From Eucalyptus grandis (Eukaryota; Streptophyta; Magnoliopsida; Myrtales; Myrtaceae): a stretch of DNA of 64,000 nucleotides. Every line of letters starts with the position of its first letter. Position 1 is the first letter of the stretch. The stretch is taken from assembly GCF_016545825.1 (NCBI RefSeq), contig NC_052613.1:38141790-38205789 (forward strand), read 5' to 3'. A program made the translations under genes and the position numbers. Positions 10,714 to 21,517 of the stretch are shown here, one piece after another. Below the pieces are notes generated by a model. That model ran no database searches. It saw only the letters and a program-made list of their open reading frames with translations, and was not told the origin of the DNA.

Positions 10714-12242
10714 TAATGGTTGAACTCTTTCTTCCTTATTGACAGGAAATCAAACGTGTATTAACTTAGGTATCAGTTTCCATACATACTTTGGATCTTC
10801 GTTCTACTGGGGGGGGGTGATATACTTGATGCAGTGACTTATTTCAAATGTTCTCTTTATCAATATATTGTTGCAACAGTATGCTCTGCAAATACTTAAC
10901 ATCACCCAGCCGACACCACGCATGATAGGTTCAACTTTGCGAGTTCAGTTAATTAGCTGGCGTTTTCAGTTAATCACGTGTGGAAATGAATTAAGCATTC
11001 ATGCGGGGAAAAGAAAATAAAGGACAGACCCAGAATGAACTGTCGTAGCTTATAAATTTACCCAAAAATTAAACTGAAAATTTCTAAATCACAAGCTTGA
11101 GGCTTTGCTAGTAGCAGCGGCAGTCCCCTATGAAAAAGAGGCTATCAATGAAAACACGGCTCTGTTCATGGCATCTATACCAGAAAGCGATCCTCCATGC
11201 AATTTGGGTCCGATGCCGTCATTTCTTCAATGCTTGGGACAAGAAAACGTGCTATTTCTCTGTGATTATTAGATCTTGCTTTTATCTTCTTGTAGTGAGC
11301 TTAAATCTGCCACGCGGTGATGTTAAGGTGTCAATCTGGTCAGTAAGCCAAGATTGATACTGTGTCTGTTTTGTGCAAACCCATCAAGTCCAGGTTCGAA
11401 ACACAAAGTCGCATAGTTGATGGATTCGCTGGATATCAGAAGAAAGTGCAACTTTTTCATGACTCCCAAAAGTCTAAAATCGAATTTCCCCCATCGCCTA
11501 CACCGTACTCTAGTGTCAGAGAAGCATCCGTGTCTATTAATTTGAGTGGGAACAGGACAGTGAGCAAGTACTGAACTAAATGCAGTTTTGTTAATATCGC
11601 GATGTGGTCGATCATCTATGAATCTGGCCAGATGAAACTGCCTTTCCAGCACTACCATCCTCTTTGTCGGGGTAAATGTCACGCAGATGAAATTGGCCCT
11701 ACTTGAAGTAAGCTTCAAAGAGCAGATCACGATCTTTTCCACTTCCAATTCCTAGTACAATTGCCAAGAAACTCCTGATTTGAAATCATTCGATTTACAA
11801 CTCTGAATTCACGCATGCTACCCTTAGCATATATGACTCTCGTTTTCTTCTATGCACATCGCCTAACGCATATTCAATGGCAAAGTTGGCTCACAACAGA
11901 GCCCATGAAGGCTCAACCTTAATTTAAATTCGTCTTATTGGGGGCAGAGGATTCCCCAGAGTGATGTTCGTTCATTTTTGTTTCATTTGTCATTCTAGGA
12001 AAAAAAAGACAGGCAAGAGTTAGTCCCAGAAAAAGGAAGTCACAATCCACTGTGATATATATGACACTAAGTGAAGGGTTCTAGGATTAGAAACATCGAA
12101 CAGGTTACAAGTAACTTTCAGATGAGGATAGCTTCAGTCACTAAAAATGCGTATAGTTGTACACAAAATGAAACCTGCTGATAATTGGGAGCAATAACTG
12201 GTTCTTTAAGATTTGACCAGAAAAGCATATCATCTTAAAGAA
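10714..12242. other. Intergenic region between convergent PSY and SelT-like genes
   Basis: The two genes converge here, so this stretch holds both 3' UTRs. A short G-run lies near 10810. No open frame with family similarity and no repeat structure is seen. Confidence 0.6.
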
Positions 12243-14304
12243 CTAGGACCACATAACCCCAAGGCCATCTGTGACTCTAGAATTTGCCAATCTTCTGCCA
12301 ACCAGGTCTTTCAATTCAATCTCACCAGGAAACCTTGCCTCCTTCAATTTTGAGAAGAGCTGGGATATACAAGTGAGAAAAGGAGTCAGGGTCATAATAA
12401 TTCAGTGATAGATCAAATCATACAATGATACCAAAGCTAGACAACAAATGCCAAACAAAATGAGGGTATTTCTCATGACCACCCCAAAATGGATAATTGA
12501 ACCATTTCCCAACCCATATGGTTGTTATATAGGTCATAAATGGGTTAGTTAGATTAATTAAACATGTCATCAATGGGTTTAAACATTATATGAGTGTTAA
12601 ATAAGCCATAAATGGGTCATAAATGGGTTTACATCTTACTTAGACCCATCCTACCTCTATGAGTCTCTTCATTCTTTCTCACCCTCACTCAATCTCGCAT
12701 TTGCTCACTCCACACTCTCACCTCAGCTTGAGGCTCAATTTGAGTATGAGTTTTTGTAGAGTAGGTTAACTATGAGAGTGTTTTAACAATATGGATCGAG
12801 TCAGGTATGGGTATGGTATGGGACATTAAATCTTCATTGCATGGAAATGGGTCAAAACGGATTAAATGGATCAATTTGGTTAGACTATTTTCAATCCGAC
12901 CGGAACCCGACCCACCTGTTTGAAGGTAACAATCTCCAAGAAGAAGCCATAGAACTAGCAAGACAACAGAGCCCAAAGAGCTATATGACAATACGACACC
13001 CATGTTTTAGATAGCTTGTGTAAATTCAACTGTCAAAACTCAAAAGTGAAGATCCATGACATCTATGTTCTGCAACAATATTTTCAAAATAGATAAAGTA
13101 ATTATAGGTAGAAAAAACGAACCAGCTCATCATTGCAGTAAACTTCAAAAGCACCAGAGCTTTGCAGGAAGGACTGGAACATGTTGCCGAGAAGCCAAGT
13201 TGAAGCAATAGTCCCAAACCTGTTTGCACGAAGAGAATAATACCAAGGTGGAGGCGCTGCAATCCCAATCATCGGAAAAATATGCTCTCCAGCCATGATG
13301 ACAGCAAATACTCCTATTTGAGCAACCGGCACCAATTTAGCCAAAACGCGCTTTGGCAGTGGCGGAGGGTAGTTTGCAAGAACAACATCAAGGCCAGGAA
13401 ACTGCGTCTCCAGCATCTTCTTCATTGTTACTGCAGTACCCCTGACATAAACAATTCATATGAATAATGAAATGAATAACCTACAACTTAAAACTCAAAG
13501 CAGGAGTTGATCCAATCATCACTAGCAGTTCTGAGACCTACGGAGCCAAAGTTTAATGGTGACTACAAACGTCATAAATCATATCACAAAAGTCACACCG
13601 CCCCAATTTTCATACTCTACAAAAGTTTAGCAATCACTTCATACTCTTTAAAGGAGATTGCAAACCCTCTACATCCACATAGATGAACAGCTATGGCAAG
13701 TCATAGTTCTCAAGAGGCTATCGATTGGAATCATCCCAAGCTAGTTCCTTGCAAGCCCAAACAGAACATATCCCACTTAAGGGAGCAACAAGCATAATCG
13801 CCTGATACTGATACCAAACTCGTTCCCAAAGCGCGCGGACGATCATATCGCGACTGACAAACACAACCGCCGTACGGCGGCATCCTAGCCCTAAACCGAA
13901 GCGCGCAAGCGATCAAGTCCAGGCCAATGCAAAAAGGCACGCGCGAAGCAGGAGCGAAGGGTACCTACCTATACGAGCAAGACGAACAGAAATTGATGAA
14001 GACCGTGCTCCCCAGACCGATCCCGCCGACGGCGCTCGGCTTCTGCAATCGAAAGACCAAAAAACAAACGATTAGACGGACCGAACGGGACTCCGCGCCT
14101 CGAAGCAAACCGCGCAATGAGCTCGATCACCTGAGGAGGGAACTCTAGGGCTTCGGGAGGATTGGGGGGCTGGTGCTGGAGGTGATGGTGGCGGTGGGGG
14201 AGAGGCGGCGGCGGCTTCGCAGGCGGAGGCACGAACAGGTTGACGAGGTCGGAGCACAGGAGGAAGAGCGGTAGCCCTAGCAGCAGGATCTGCGCTCGAT
14301 CCAT
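12243..14304 (-). CDS. SelT-like protein (Rdx/SelWTH thioredoxin-like fold), four exons
   Basis: Minus-strand exons: 14304-14131, 14042-13969, 13441-13123, 12359-12243, total 684 nt, 227 aa, all GT-AG. The N-terminus is a hydrophobic signal/anchor (MDRAQILLLGLPLFLLCSDL) followed by a Pro/His-rich spacer. Exon 2 encodes the redox loop FCSSCSY, a Cys77-x-x-Cys80 motif where animal selenoprotein T has Cys-x-x-Sec. Exon 3 holds the conserved core (FPGLDVVLANYP; GIAAPPPWYYSLRANRFG; SSGAFEVYCNDEL) and a membrane-like helix (PVAQIGVFAVIMAGEHIFPMIG). Exon 4 holds LFSKLKEARFPGEIELKDLVG. Animal SelT is an ER oxidoreductase; the plant role is unclear. Length and order match Arabidopsis SelT-like proteins as I recall them. 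The third intron (12360-13122) contains a copy of a dispersed repeat. Confidence 0.9.
12480..12935. repeat. Dispersed repeat in SelT-like intron 3
   Basis: It contains several copies of ATAAATGGGT and a right half (GGATCGAGTCAGG ... TTTTCAATCCGACC ... CCCGACCCACC) that recurs in diverged form at about 42720-43090. Parts recur at 25690-25800. It is likely an old non-autonomous DNA transposon; ends are not defined. Confidence 0.55.
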
Positions 14305-14698
14305 TTCCGGATCCTTGCCTGGAGCTTCCGAGGAGCGGCGATGGCGGAGCGGATGGAGACCTCGGCGATCGATTGATTTTAGGATGGAGGTCGACGCTGT
14401 GACTCCAACCCGTTTGGCTGCTTGGATCTACTCGCTCCGGGTCGCGGATCGACTTATCCTGAACCGGAATTAGATCAACTCGCCGTCCTCGCTGCAGAAA
14501 GTTACGTGATTGCTCGTTTCGCTGCAATGGACGCTAGTCCGCGGCGAAAAAAATTACGGAAATTTGACATATGGTGGGGGAATGTCCACGCCAACATCGA
14601 TATTTACGAAGCACGCTATAGATCACAAGCTTGACTCGAAAGTTTAAACAGAACTCGAAATACTTTTCGAATGATACTTGGCAAAAAAAAAAAAAAAA
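14305..14698. other. 5' flank of the SelT-like gene
   Basis: GC-rich sequence immediately upstream of the minus-strand start, likely promoter and 5' UTR. No clear TATA box is seen. Confidence 0.4.
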
Positions 14699-15230
14699 GG
14701 GAAAAAGCCACGAAAAACCCTAAATTTTACTTAAAATGACACATTTACTCCAAACTTTTTTTTTGTGATATGAAAAACTCCAAACTTTTCAAACCATAAC
14801 ACATTTACTCCATTAAGGATATTTTTATCTTTTTATTCTGTTTTTTCCTTTTTCTTTTTTTTTCTTTTTTTCTTCTTCTTCCCTCCGCCAACCATGGCGA
14901 AGGGGAGCCGGCGTCCGGCGAGTGTCGCCCTCGCCTACGTCGGGTGAGGGTGTCCCGCCCTCGCCAGATGCGGCTTCCCTCCCCTGGCTAGCCGGCGGAG
15001 GGAAGAGAGAAGAAAAAAAGATTTTAAAAAATGAAAAGATCAAAATGCCCTATAATTTGTAAATGTGTCACATAATAAAAATTCAGGGTTTTTTATGTCA
15101 CAAAAAAAAAGTATGAGGTAAATGTGTCACGATTGGTAAAGGTCGGGGTTTTTCACGTACCTAAAAAAAAAAAGTTTGAGATAAATGTGTCACTTTTGAC
15201 AAAATTCAGGGTTTTTCGTGACTTTTTCCC
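14699..15230. mobile_element. Foldback/MULE-like non-autonomous DNA transposon
   Basis: Terminal inverted repeats: the left end GGGAAAAAGCCACGAAAAAC at 14699 matches the right end (GTGACTTTTTCCC, ending at 15230) on the opposite strand. The inverted similarity continues inward (AATGTGTCAC/GTGACACATT blocks). The centre (about 14880-15000) is strikingly GC-rich with CCTCGCC/GGCGAGG motifs, against AT-rich arms. Both flanks are A-runs, so a target duplication is possible but not provable. No transposase is encoded. Confidence 0.75.
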
Positions 15231-16239
15231 AAAAAAATAAAAGAATTTTGGCAATAGGTATTTTTGCCGTTAGGTTTCTTCTACGTGAATTCATGGGCAC
15301 TTATTCACTTATCCCCTCGTGTTCAAGCTTGCTCAAACTTTACAATTCAAGTTTGAGTCGATCTAATGCTCATAGGAGTCCATTTGACCACGGCACGAGA
15401 GAGAAAGTCTTCGACCTATTTGAATTCAAAACTAGTGAGAATGGATATAAAATTTGAGCAAACTCGGACACTAAAGAGTAGTTAACAAATGCTCAAAGTA
15501 CTGGGAAGATGGAGGATATCATGGATACACAAGAGTAGTTAAGTGAAGCAATGAACATGGATTGTAGTAGCCATTGAAATGGACTTTTATGAGCATTAGA
15601 TCAAGCTTAAACTAGATAAAGCTTGATTCTCTTTTACATAGACCTCCTTCGTTAACTTTCTTTTGTATTTAAACTCAACCATATATTTGAAACAATCATT
15701 TTATGTCACCAATAATTTCATAAAAATAATTACAGCATATTTCAATAGACATTACCAATTTAGTGATATTTGAATTATTACTTGACTTCATTAAGATTTC
15801 AAGAGAAGAGCACATCGATTAATAGAGATAATCATATATTTGATAGTTATTTTTCAAATTACTTTCTATAGTTGCATTTGAAGAATTCTCGTCAATATGC
15901 ATAATATTCAAATATATGTAGGTGAAATCAAGCTTTTGACTCCTTCCATGGCCACTGAAACGCGGTGCTCTCTCCGGGCCCATACTCAACACAAGAACCG
16001 AGTGAAGACCTCCTCTTAAAAGCGAAGAAAACTACCGGAAATGTCATCTGGTTAACCGTCACCACCACTTAAGTGTCTGAACATATTCCAGCAATTCATT
16101 CTAAATTAAATTTTGACTTGACGGTGACTTTGTTTTAAAAGAAATTGAGGTCCACACGAAAAATTCTTCCTATCACATGGCAAAATGAACAAAACAGTGA
16201 CTACATCTAAAATTAGGGAAATTTTTTTTGATAACCTGG
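15231..16239. other. AT-rich intergenic stretch with an inverted repeat and a gene-fragment copy
   Basis: It holds an inverted pair at about 15320-15385 and 15580-15635 (GATCTAATGCTCATAGGAGTCC versus GGACTTTTATGAGCATTAGATC, with a 200-bp spacer), possibly a small MITE. It also holds the duplicated U-box gene leader at 15935-16068. Confidence 0.5.
15935..16068 (+). pseudogene. Decayed duplicate of the U-box gene 5' region
   Basis: This stretch (CCATGGCCACTGAAACGCGG ... AAGAACCGAGTGAAGACCTC ... CCGGAAATGTC) aligns along its length with the sequence just upstream of the U-box gene start (about 26642-26760: CCATGGCCACGTAAACGCGG ... GAGAACCGAGTGGAGACCTC). Similarity ends near the start codon, and no coding exon follows. 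Confidence 0.65.
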
Positions 16240-17075
16240 GAACCGCCGTACAGCTAGCAGCCGACGATGTAAACACAGCGTGAGGGCATTAACTACAATG
16301 AAGTGTTCTCTCCCGTGGTAAGACATACTTTGTGTTTTACTTGCCTTAGTTGCTTCGCAGGATCTCGAGTTAGAGCAGCTAGATGTGAAAACTACGTTTC
16401 TTCACGATGAGTTAAAGGAGCAAAAATATATGAGTTAGCTAGAGGGATTTGCTATTCCGGGTAAAGAATATCATGTTTGTTAGTTGAATTAAATCTTTGT
16501 ATGGGTTAAAACAGTTTGGCAGTGATATAAATATTTTAATACTTTCATAACTAGTCAAGACTATTCAAAAAATCATATGGATAGTTGTGTTTACTTTAGG
16601 AAATTGGAGAATAATTCTTTGATTTATCTACTTTAATATGTTGATGATATGCTGATAGCAGTTAAGAATATGTCTGATATTGATGTGCCGAAGAGGTGGT
16701 TAAATGCTGAATTTGAAATGAAAAATTTAGATTCTACAAAGAAAATATTGGGTATAGAGATTTTGCGTGATAGGACTGCAGGAGTTTTACGTTTATCTCA
16801 GAAGAAATAAATTGAGAAAATCGTGGTATGTTTTAATATGCGATCTACAAAATCTGTAAGTACACCTTTAGTGAAGCATTTTAAATCGCAGACTAAGGAG
16901 GAGGAATAACATATGTCTCGTGTTCCTTATTCTAATGCCGTGAGTAGTATTATGTATGTTATGGTGTGTACTATGCCTGATATTTCACAAGCTGTGAGCG
17001 TGGTTATATATGAAGTGTCATAGTAAAGCTCATTAAGAAGGTGTGAAGTGGATTCTCATATATTTGAAGGGGGGA

Positions 17076-17084
17076 GACATCCGA

Positions 17085-17116
<32 letters not shown>

Positions 17117-17157
17117 GGCCCCTGCGCAAGGATGACACGCACAAATCGAGAAATGGT
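17076..17157 (+). pseudogene. U6 snRNA retrocopy, truncated at both ends
   Basis: The 82 nt from GACATCCGATAAAATTGG through the ACAGAGA box (17100-17106), the AGATTAGCATGGCC block and the CGCACAAATCGAG end match the plant U6 snRNA consensus as I recall it, with no difference I can see. The 5' stem-loop (about 14 nt) is missing, and the 3' tail after AAATGGT is replaced by retroelement sequence. The U6 promoter (USE and TATA) and T-run terminator are absent because it sits inside copia RT/RNase H, so it cannot be a working U6 gene. Confidence 0.9.
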
Positions 17158-17458
17158 ATCAGAGCCGACTCCCGCAGCGTGTGGGGCCACAGCGAGGACG
17201 CCCTTCTGTTAAGGGGGGAGAGTGTGACGACCCGAGCGGCGGTGCGCAGGGAGGAGGGATGGCGGTGCGTCCGCGCCTCGGTCCCCGGACGTGCGCAAGG
17301 AAGGGATCCATCTCCCTCTTGTCCCACATCGCTTAGGGGGGGAGTCCTGGGAGCCTTTATAAGGCTTGGGTCCCTTAATATGTGTGACGCGTTTTAAAGC
17401 CGTGAGGACTTAGTGTCCAAAGCGGACAATATCACACAGTGGGACCCGGGATGTTACA
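17151..17458 (+). mobile_element. TRIM retroelement piece: primer-binding site, short internal region, polypurine tract, LTR
   Basis: TGGTATCAGAGCC (17154-17166) is an initiator-tRNA-Met primer-binding site. About 45 bp follow, then a polypurine tract (AAGGGGGGAGAG, about 17211-17222), then a 236-bp LTR at 17223-17458 that starts TGTGACGACC and ends GATGTTACA. The LTR has the TCCCACATCGC, TTTATAAGGCTTGGG and AAAGCGGACAATATC blocks seen in plant TRIM elements. A second primer-binding-site-like sequence (TGGTATCAGAGG) follows the LTR at about 17461, so the source RNA may have come from a tandem TRIM array. No coding capacity. Confidence 0.78.
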
Positions 17459-18727
17459 AATGGTATCAGAGGGATAGCAATGGCAGTGAGACCACTGGTT
17501 TTGTGGATTCAGATTATGCCGGTGACTTGGATGATCGCAAATCTTTAGTAGGGTACGTGTTTACGCTAGCGGGTGGTGCAGTTAGTTGGAAATCGTCCTT
17601 ACAGAATCACATTACCTTGTCTTCGATGAAGTGGAGTAGATGATACTAACCTTTGTAGCGAATGAGGCGATATGGTTACAAAGTTTGCTCTTGGACTTTG
17701 GGTAACCCAACAGAAAAGTGTAAATATACATTGTAATAACCAATGTGCGATATATTTGGTGTATAATCTAGTTTATCATGAGCGAATGAAGTATATCAAC
17801 ATCAAATACCACTTCATCCGAGATATCTTAGCTAAGGGTAATATTATTGTTAAAAAGATTGCCAAAGAATGAAATTCGAAATTCTTTTTTAGGTCTTGGA
17901 TGTATTCGGTTGATAGAGACTCTTGAAGGTTTACAAAAGAATAAATAATATAATAAAAAGGAAAAGTAAGGGTTTCTTCTTTATAATCTTTGTAGCGTCC
18001 AATTCTTTGAAGGAAGAATCAAACCGTGGGGCCCAGAGTCAAAGTTATTGACTTTGGGCACACGTATAATAATAGATACAAGTTCTCGCTCTGGTGTGAA
18101 GCTGCTGAAGCCCTTCGCATGTAGAGAAAAACTCAAAAAATAGGACCGCCGCTTGAGTGAAGTCCTATGAAGAAGATACGTACGTGGAAAGAAAGAAAAG
18201 GCGCTAGGGATATTTTTTTTTTGGCATATGACTTAAACGCGTTGTAATTTTTAGGCTATGAGTTTATATCTAAATGAGTTGTTTATTTATAAACACTTTG
18301 AGTTTGAGTAGGTGTGGGAAACACTCGGCGTATGAGTAATTGTAAACTTTGATTCTCCGATTATAGTGGATTATTTGCTGCTTGCTCTTTCCGTGGACAT
18401 AGGTACCGATATTCGACCAAACTATGTAAATTTATAGTATCCTTATTATTTCTCGTTGACGTAAATTGTAAGATCCCGTCGTTTCCGCGTATTATATTCC
18501 AACACCAAAAACTAGAAATCAATATACATCATCAAGGTATGGTTGACAGAGATCAGTGTTGACACCCGAAATTTTTGTTAACATTTTGAACGAATATTTA
18601 ACAAAAATATAAAAAAAAATGAAAATGAAAAAAAAACGATGAAATGAAAAGATAAAAAATTAGAAATAAAAGAAGAAGAAGAGAAGAGAAAACAAAAAGA
18701 AAAAGGAAAAAAAAATGCTGAAAAAAA

Positions 18728-18736
18728 TATATAAAG
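18728..18736 (+). promoter_or_regulatory. Putative LTR promoter TATA box
   Basis: TATATAAAG lies about 170 nt inside the solo LTR, followed by pyrimidine-rich leader sequence. This is the expected U3-R position. Confidence 0.5.
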
Positions 18737-20593
18737 GCTCGCTCATTTTTTGGCGCGAGGGGCTCTCTCATTTTTTCGCGCGCGGATTCTCTCTCACGAG
18801 CTCTCTCTTGAAACCTCTGGACTCACATACTCTCTCGCTCGATTCTTTCTCTCTGTAATTGCTCGATGGAGCTCTTCCATGGGAGATTGGAGGAAACCCT
18901 AAATCTCCGTATCTCTCTCTTCTCGGCGGTGATAACCTCTTCCTCCGCTGAAATTCCCGTCTCCGGCGAGTGGAGTTGGAGTTTGTTACAGATTTCGCCG
19001 CCGGTGTTCGTCCACACGAGGCGGCTCTCGCTCGATCTCTCTAGTTCTTCGTTTTTCTCTCTCAGTGGCTCTCGAACGAGTTCGGCTTTCTGATCAGCAA
19101 CATCGACGACGACGACGATAGCAGATCTGTCTTTCTTTCTAGGATCGGAGGTTAGCTTACTCGAGCAGAGACTCTGGTCTCGATTCTCTCTCTCAGAGCT
19201 CCCTCTCTAGATCTCTCGATTTTCGCTTTTCTTTCCCGAGCTCTGGTCGGAGGCAAAGGTTTTCCTCCATTGGCGTGCGATCGAAGATTGAGCGTCGGCA
19301 GTTGGAGATTGTGAGGATTTGGTTCTTTCTCGGAGATCGGACGTCCGCTCGCTCGATTAGTGGTTCTCTTTCTAGATCGGGCTCGCCGGATCAGGTTCTC
19401 TTTCTCTCTCTTGATTGCTCTGTCTCGCGCACGATCTGTCGCTCTCTCTCTTGGATTGCTCTCTGTGGTTCGATTGCTTTGTCTCGTGTTTCTTTTATAT
19501 AGAGCAATAACATGGATTTAGCTTTAGTTTTCATTCGGTAGTTTTTGTAGTGTTCTGTCAACCCAACATAGAAGTGCTGCGACTTGTAAGTGATCATGGC
19601 TGTGGTTGGGGTTAGTATAGTCTCGCTTTGCACATGGTATGGCATGCCGCTATTATCGAGTGACAACATGCTGGTCATGATGGTGAACTCCACGGGTACA
19701 CTTTTTTCAATTGGCATACATAGTTTTCTATGTGACATATGCAGATAAACAGAAAAAGGTTGCTGGCTCCTTCGCATCGACTTTTTAAGTGCAGATACTC
19801 CGGGCAGCAGATTTTAATGATCATAACCTTTGATTTAAGCTGCCATTCATATTATGTTTGAATGCTTTTTAAGCAAATGATGATGTTGGGATTGCTTTCA
19901 GCTGTTCTTGGCATTTTTGCAATTGTAGTAGTTACGAGCTTACATATATCAAATACTAACCTGCGGAGGGACATTGTTGGGATTATAAGTGGTGTCTTCC
20001 TTGTTTCCATGCTTGCTTACTCCTCATTACATAGTTTATCTATTCTTGTTTCTACTAATGTGATTGAATGAGGTTGATGATACAAAAAAAAAAAAAAATC
20101 ACGTGTGGAATGGTCTTGCTCTATTGTTCTCTTTCTTAGCAAATTTCTGTTGTTTGATAATTGATATTAGATATCCACCATCAAGCCAATTTCCAACACT
20201 AATCACTTTGCCCAGTGGCTTATTTGTGTTCTACCGATCCAAACTCTCTGTGCTTTTGTTTGTAAAGATGTCCAGAGTTATGTTTTTCTTTAGTGTCGGT
20301 ATTTCTTTGCTTGATGTCTTTTCTTATTTCTGACTTCAAAGCTCCTTTTGGCTTTCTTGAAGTTGTATGTCTTTCCATGATACACGCCATTTGTGAATAT
20401 CGTATGCTATAATTGCTGCACTGTTCTTGTGTAGATTGTTTTAGCTAATTGACACATCTCTTCTCTTGAATCTTTTCAAAAAAAAAAAAAAAAAAGAATG
20501 CTGAATCGGAGAATGCTGTCTTCTTAAAGCTACTCATGACATGCTATCTTTTCTGTGGCTAGTTGTTGTTAATTTTGAAATGAAATAGTATAT

Positions 20594-21517
20594 GGGGGTG
20601 TTTGGTTCAGTTTTTTCCAAGGGGCTTTCAGCTCCAAAGCCCTTGGGGAAAATATTTGGTGTTTGGTTTACACTTTTGAGCTTGCATTTCCCAAATGCCA
20701 GCATTCGGAATGATAGTTTAGAGTTTAATGAATTTTTTTCTTTCCAATATTGCGCTTACCGATAATTGTTTTTTTCCATTTTGCCCTCCAAAACACTGTT
20801 CATCTTCTTCCTTGACTTTCATGGACTTCGCTTCGGTCAAGCTTTCGCGGTGGTGGGCGGCGCTCTTCCTTGACTTCCGTGACTTGTTGCCGGCCCAAGC
20901 TCGCGGTGGTCGGCGTCGCCCGTGAGCGGCCAACTGGGCCGGCGGGGGGGGCCAGATTCGGCCGCCGGAAAGCTCGCCTAAGGTCGCGCGACCTTAGGCG
21001 AGGTGGCTCGAGGTCGGGCGACCTCAGCGTCGCTCGAGTCGAGCGACCCAGCGACGCCGCCTCGAGGCCGCGCGCTGAGGCCTCGCGATCTCGGGAACCA
21101 CCTTGGGTCGCTCGACCTCGGCGCGACCAGCGACGTTGCTTGAGGCCGCGCGACCTCGGGCGGCGTCGCCCGGGTTGTCGCCCGAGGGCGTGGTCACCGC
21201 CCGAAGTTGCGTGGCCTCAAGCGGGCCGGGTTGCGCAACACCCGAGGTCGACGCCTCCCTCCCCCCGCCGTCGCCGCCCGCCGCCGCCAGCCACCTCCTC
21301 ACCACCACCAGCCTGCTCCCCCACAATTTTCCCCTCACCACGCGATCTCCTCCTCCCTTTTCTTTTCCTTTTCATTTTTCTTTTACTTTGAAATAGCTTT
21401 GCAAAACATGCACAAAAATTGGTTTCCAAACACAACTCCCTTCCCAAAATGCTCATTCTCTCAAAGGTACATGGGGAAATGTAAAGCCATTTCCCCAAAG
21501 TTGAACCAAACGGGGCC
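20594..21517. mobile_element. Non-autonomous TIR DNA transposon nested in the solo LTR
   Basis: The left end (GGGGGTGTTTGGTTCAG) and the right end (GAACCAAACGGGGCC) form terminal inverted repeats of about 15-20 bp with further inverted similarity inward (CAAGGGGCTTT / AAAGCCATTTCCCC). TAT flanks both sides, consistent with a 3-bp target duplication of the PIF/Harbinger type. A hAT origin is not excluded. The centre (20870-21290) is very GC-rich and made of short imperfect palindromic units such as GGTCGCGCGACC, which produce long but meaningless ORFs in several frames. Confidence 0.7.

Larger units (their letters stand above)
16240..18504 (+). mobile_element. Decayed Ty1/copia element (RT, RNase H, 3' LTR) interrupted by a chimeric insertion
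   Basis: RT pieces are visible at 16280-17035 (LELEQLDVKTTFLHDEL; YVDDMLIAV near 16635; ILGIEILRDR; PDISQAVSVV) with several stops, including a TAA before YVDDM. RNase H pieces lie at 17465-17872 (GFVDSDYAGDLDDRKSLVGY; NQCAIYLVYNLVYHERMKYI; YHFIRDIL). The join between the RT/RNase H linker (YLKG) and RNase H is split by the U6/TRIM insertion at 17076-17458. The sequence from about 17930 to 18504 looks like the LTR, ending in TTTCCGCGTATTATATTCC and then AACA. No 5' LTR, gag or integrase is seen, so it is truncated as well as mutated. Confidence 0.8.

Noticed and set aside
17076..17157. Functional U6 snRNA gene
   Set aside because: No USE/TATA promoter upstream, 5' stem missing, no T-run terminator; it lies within a copia element.
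18866..19502. Ser/Leu-rich ORFs at 18866-19093 and 19275-19502
   Set aside because: They come from the CT-rich leader within the solo LTR.
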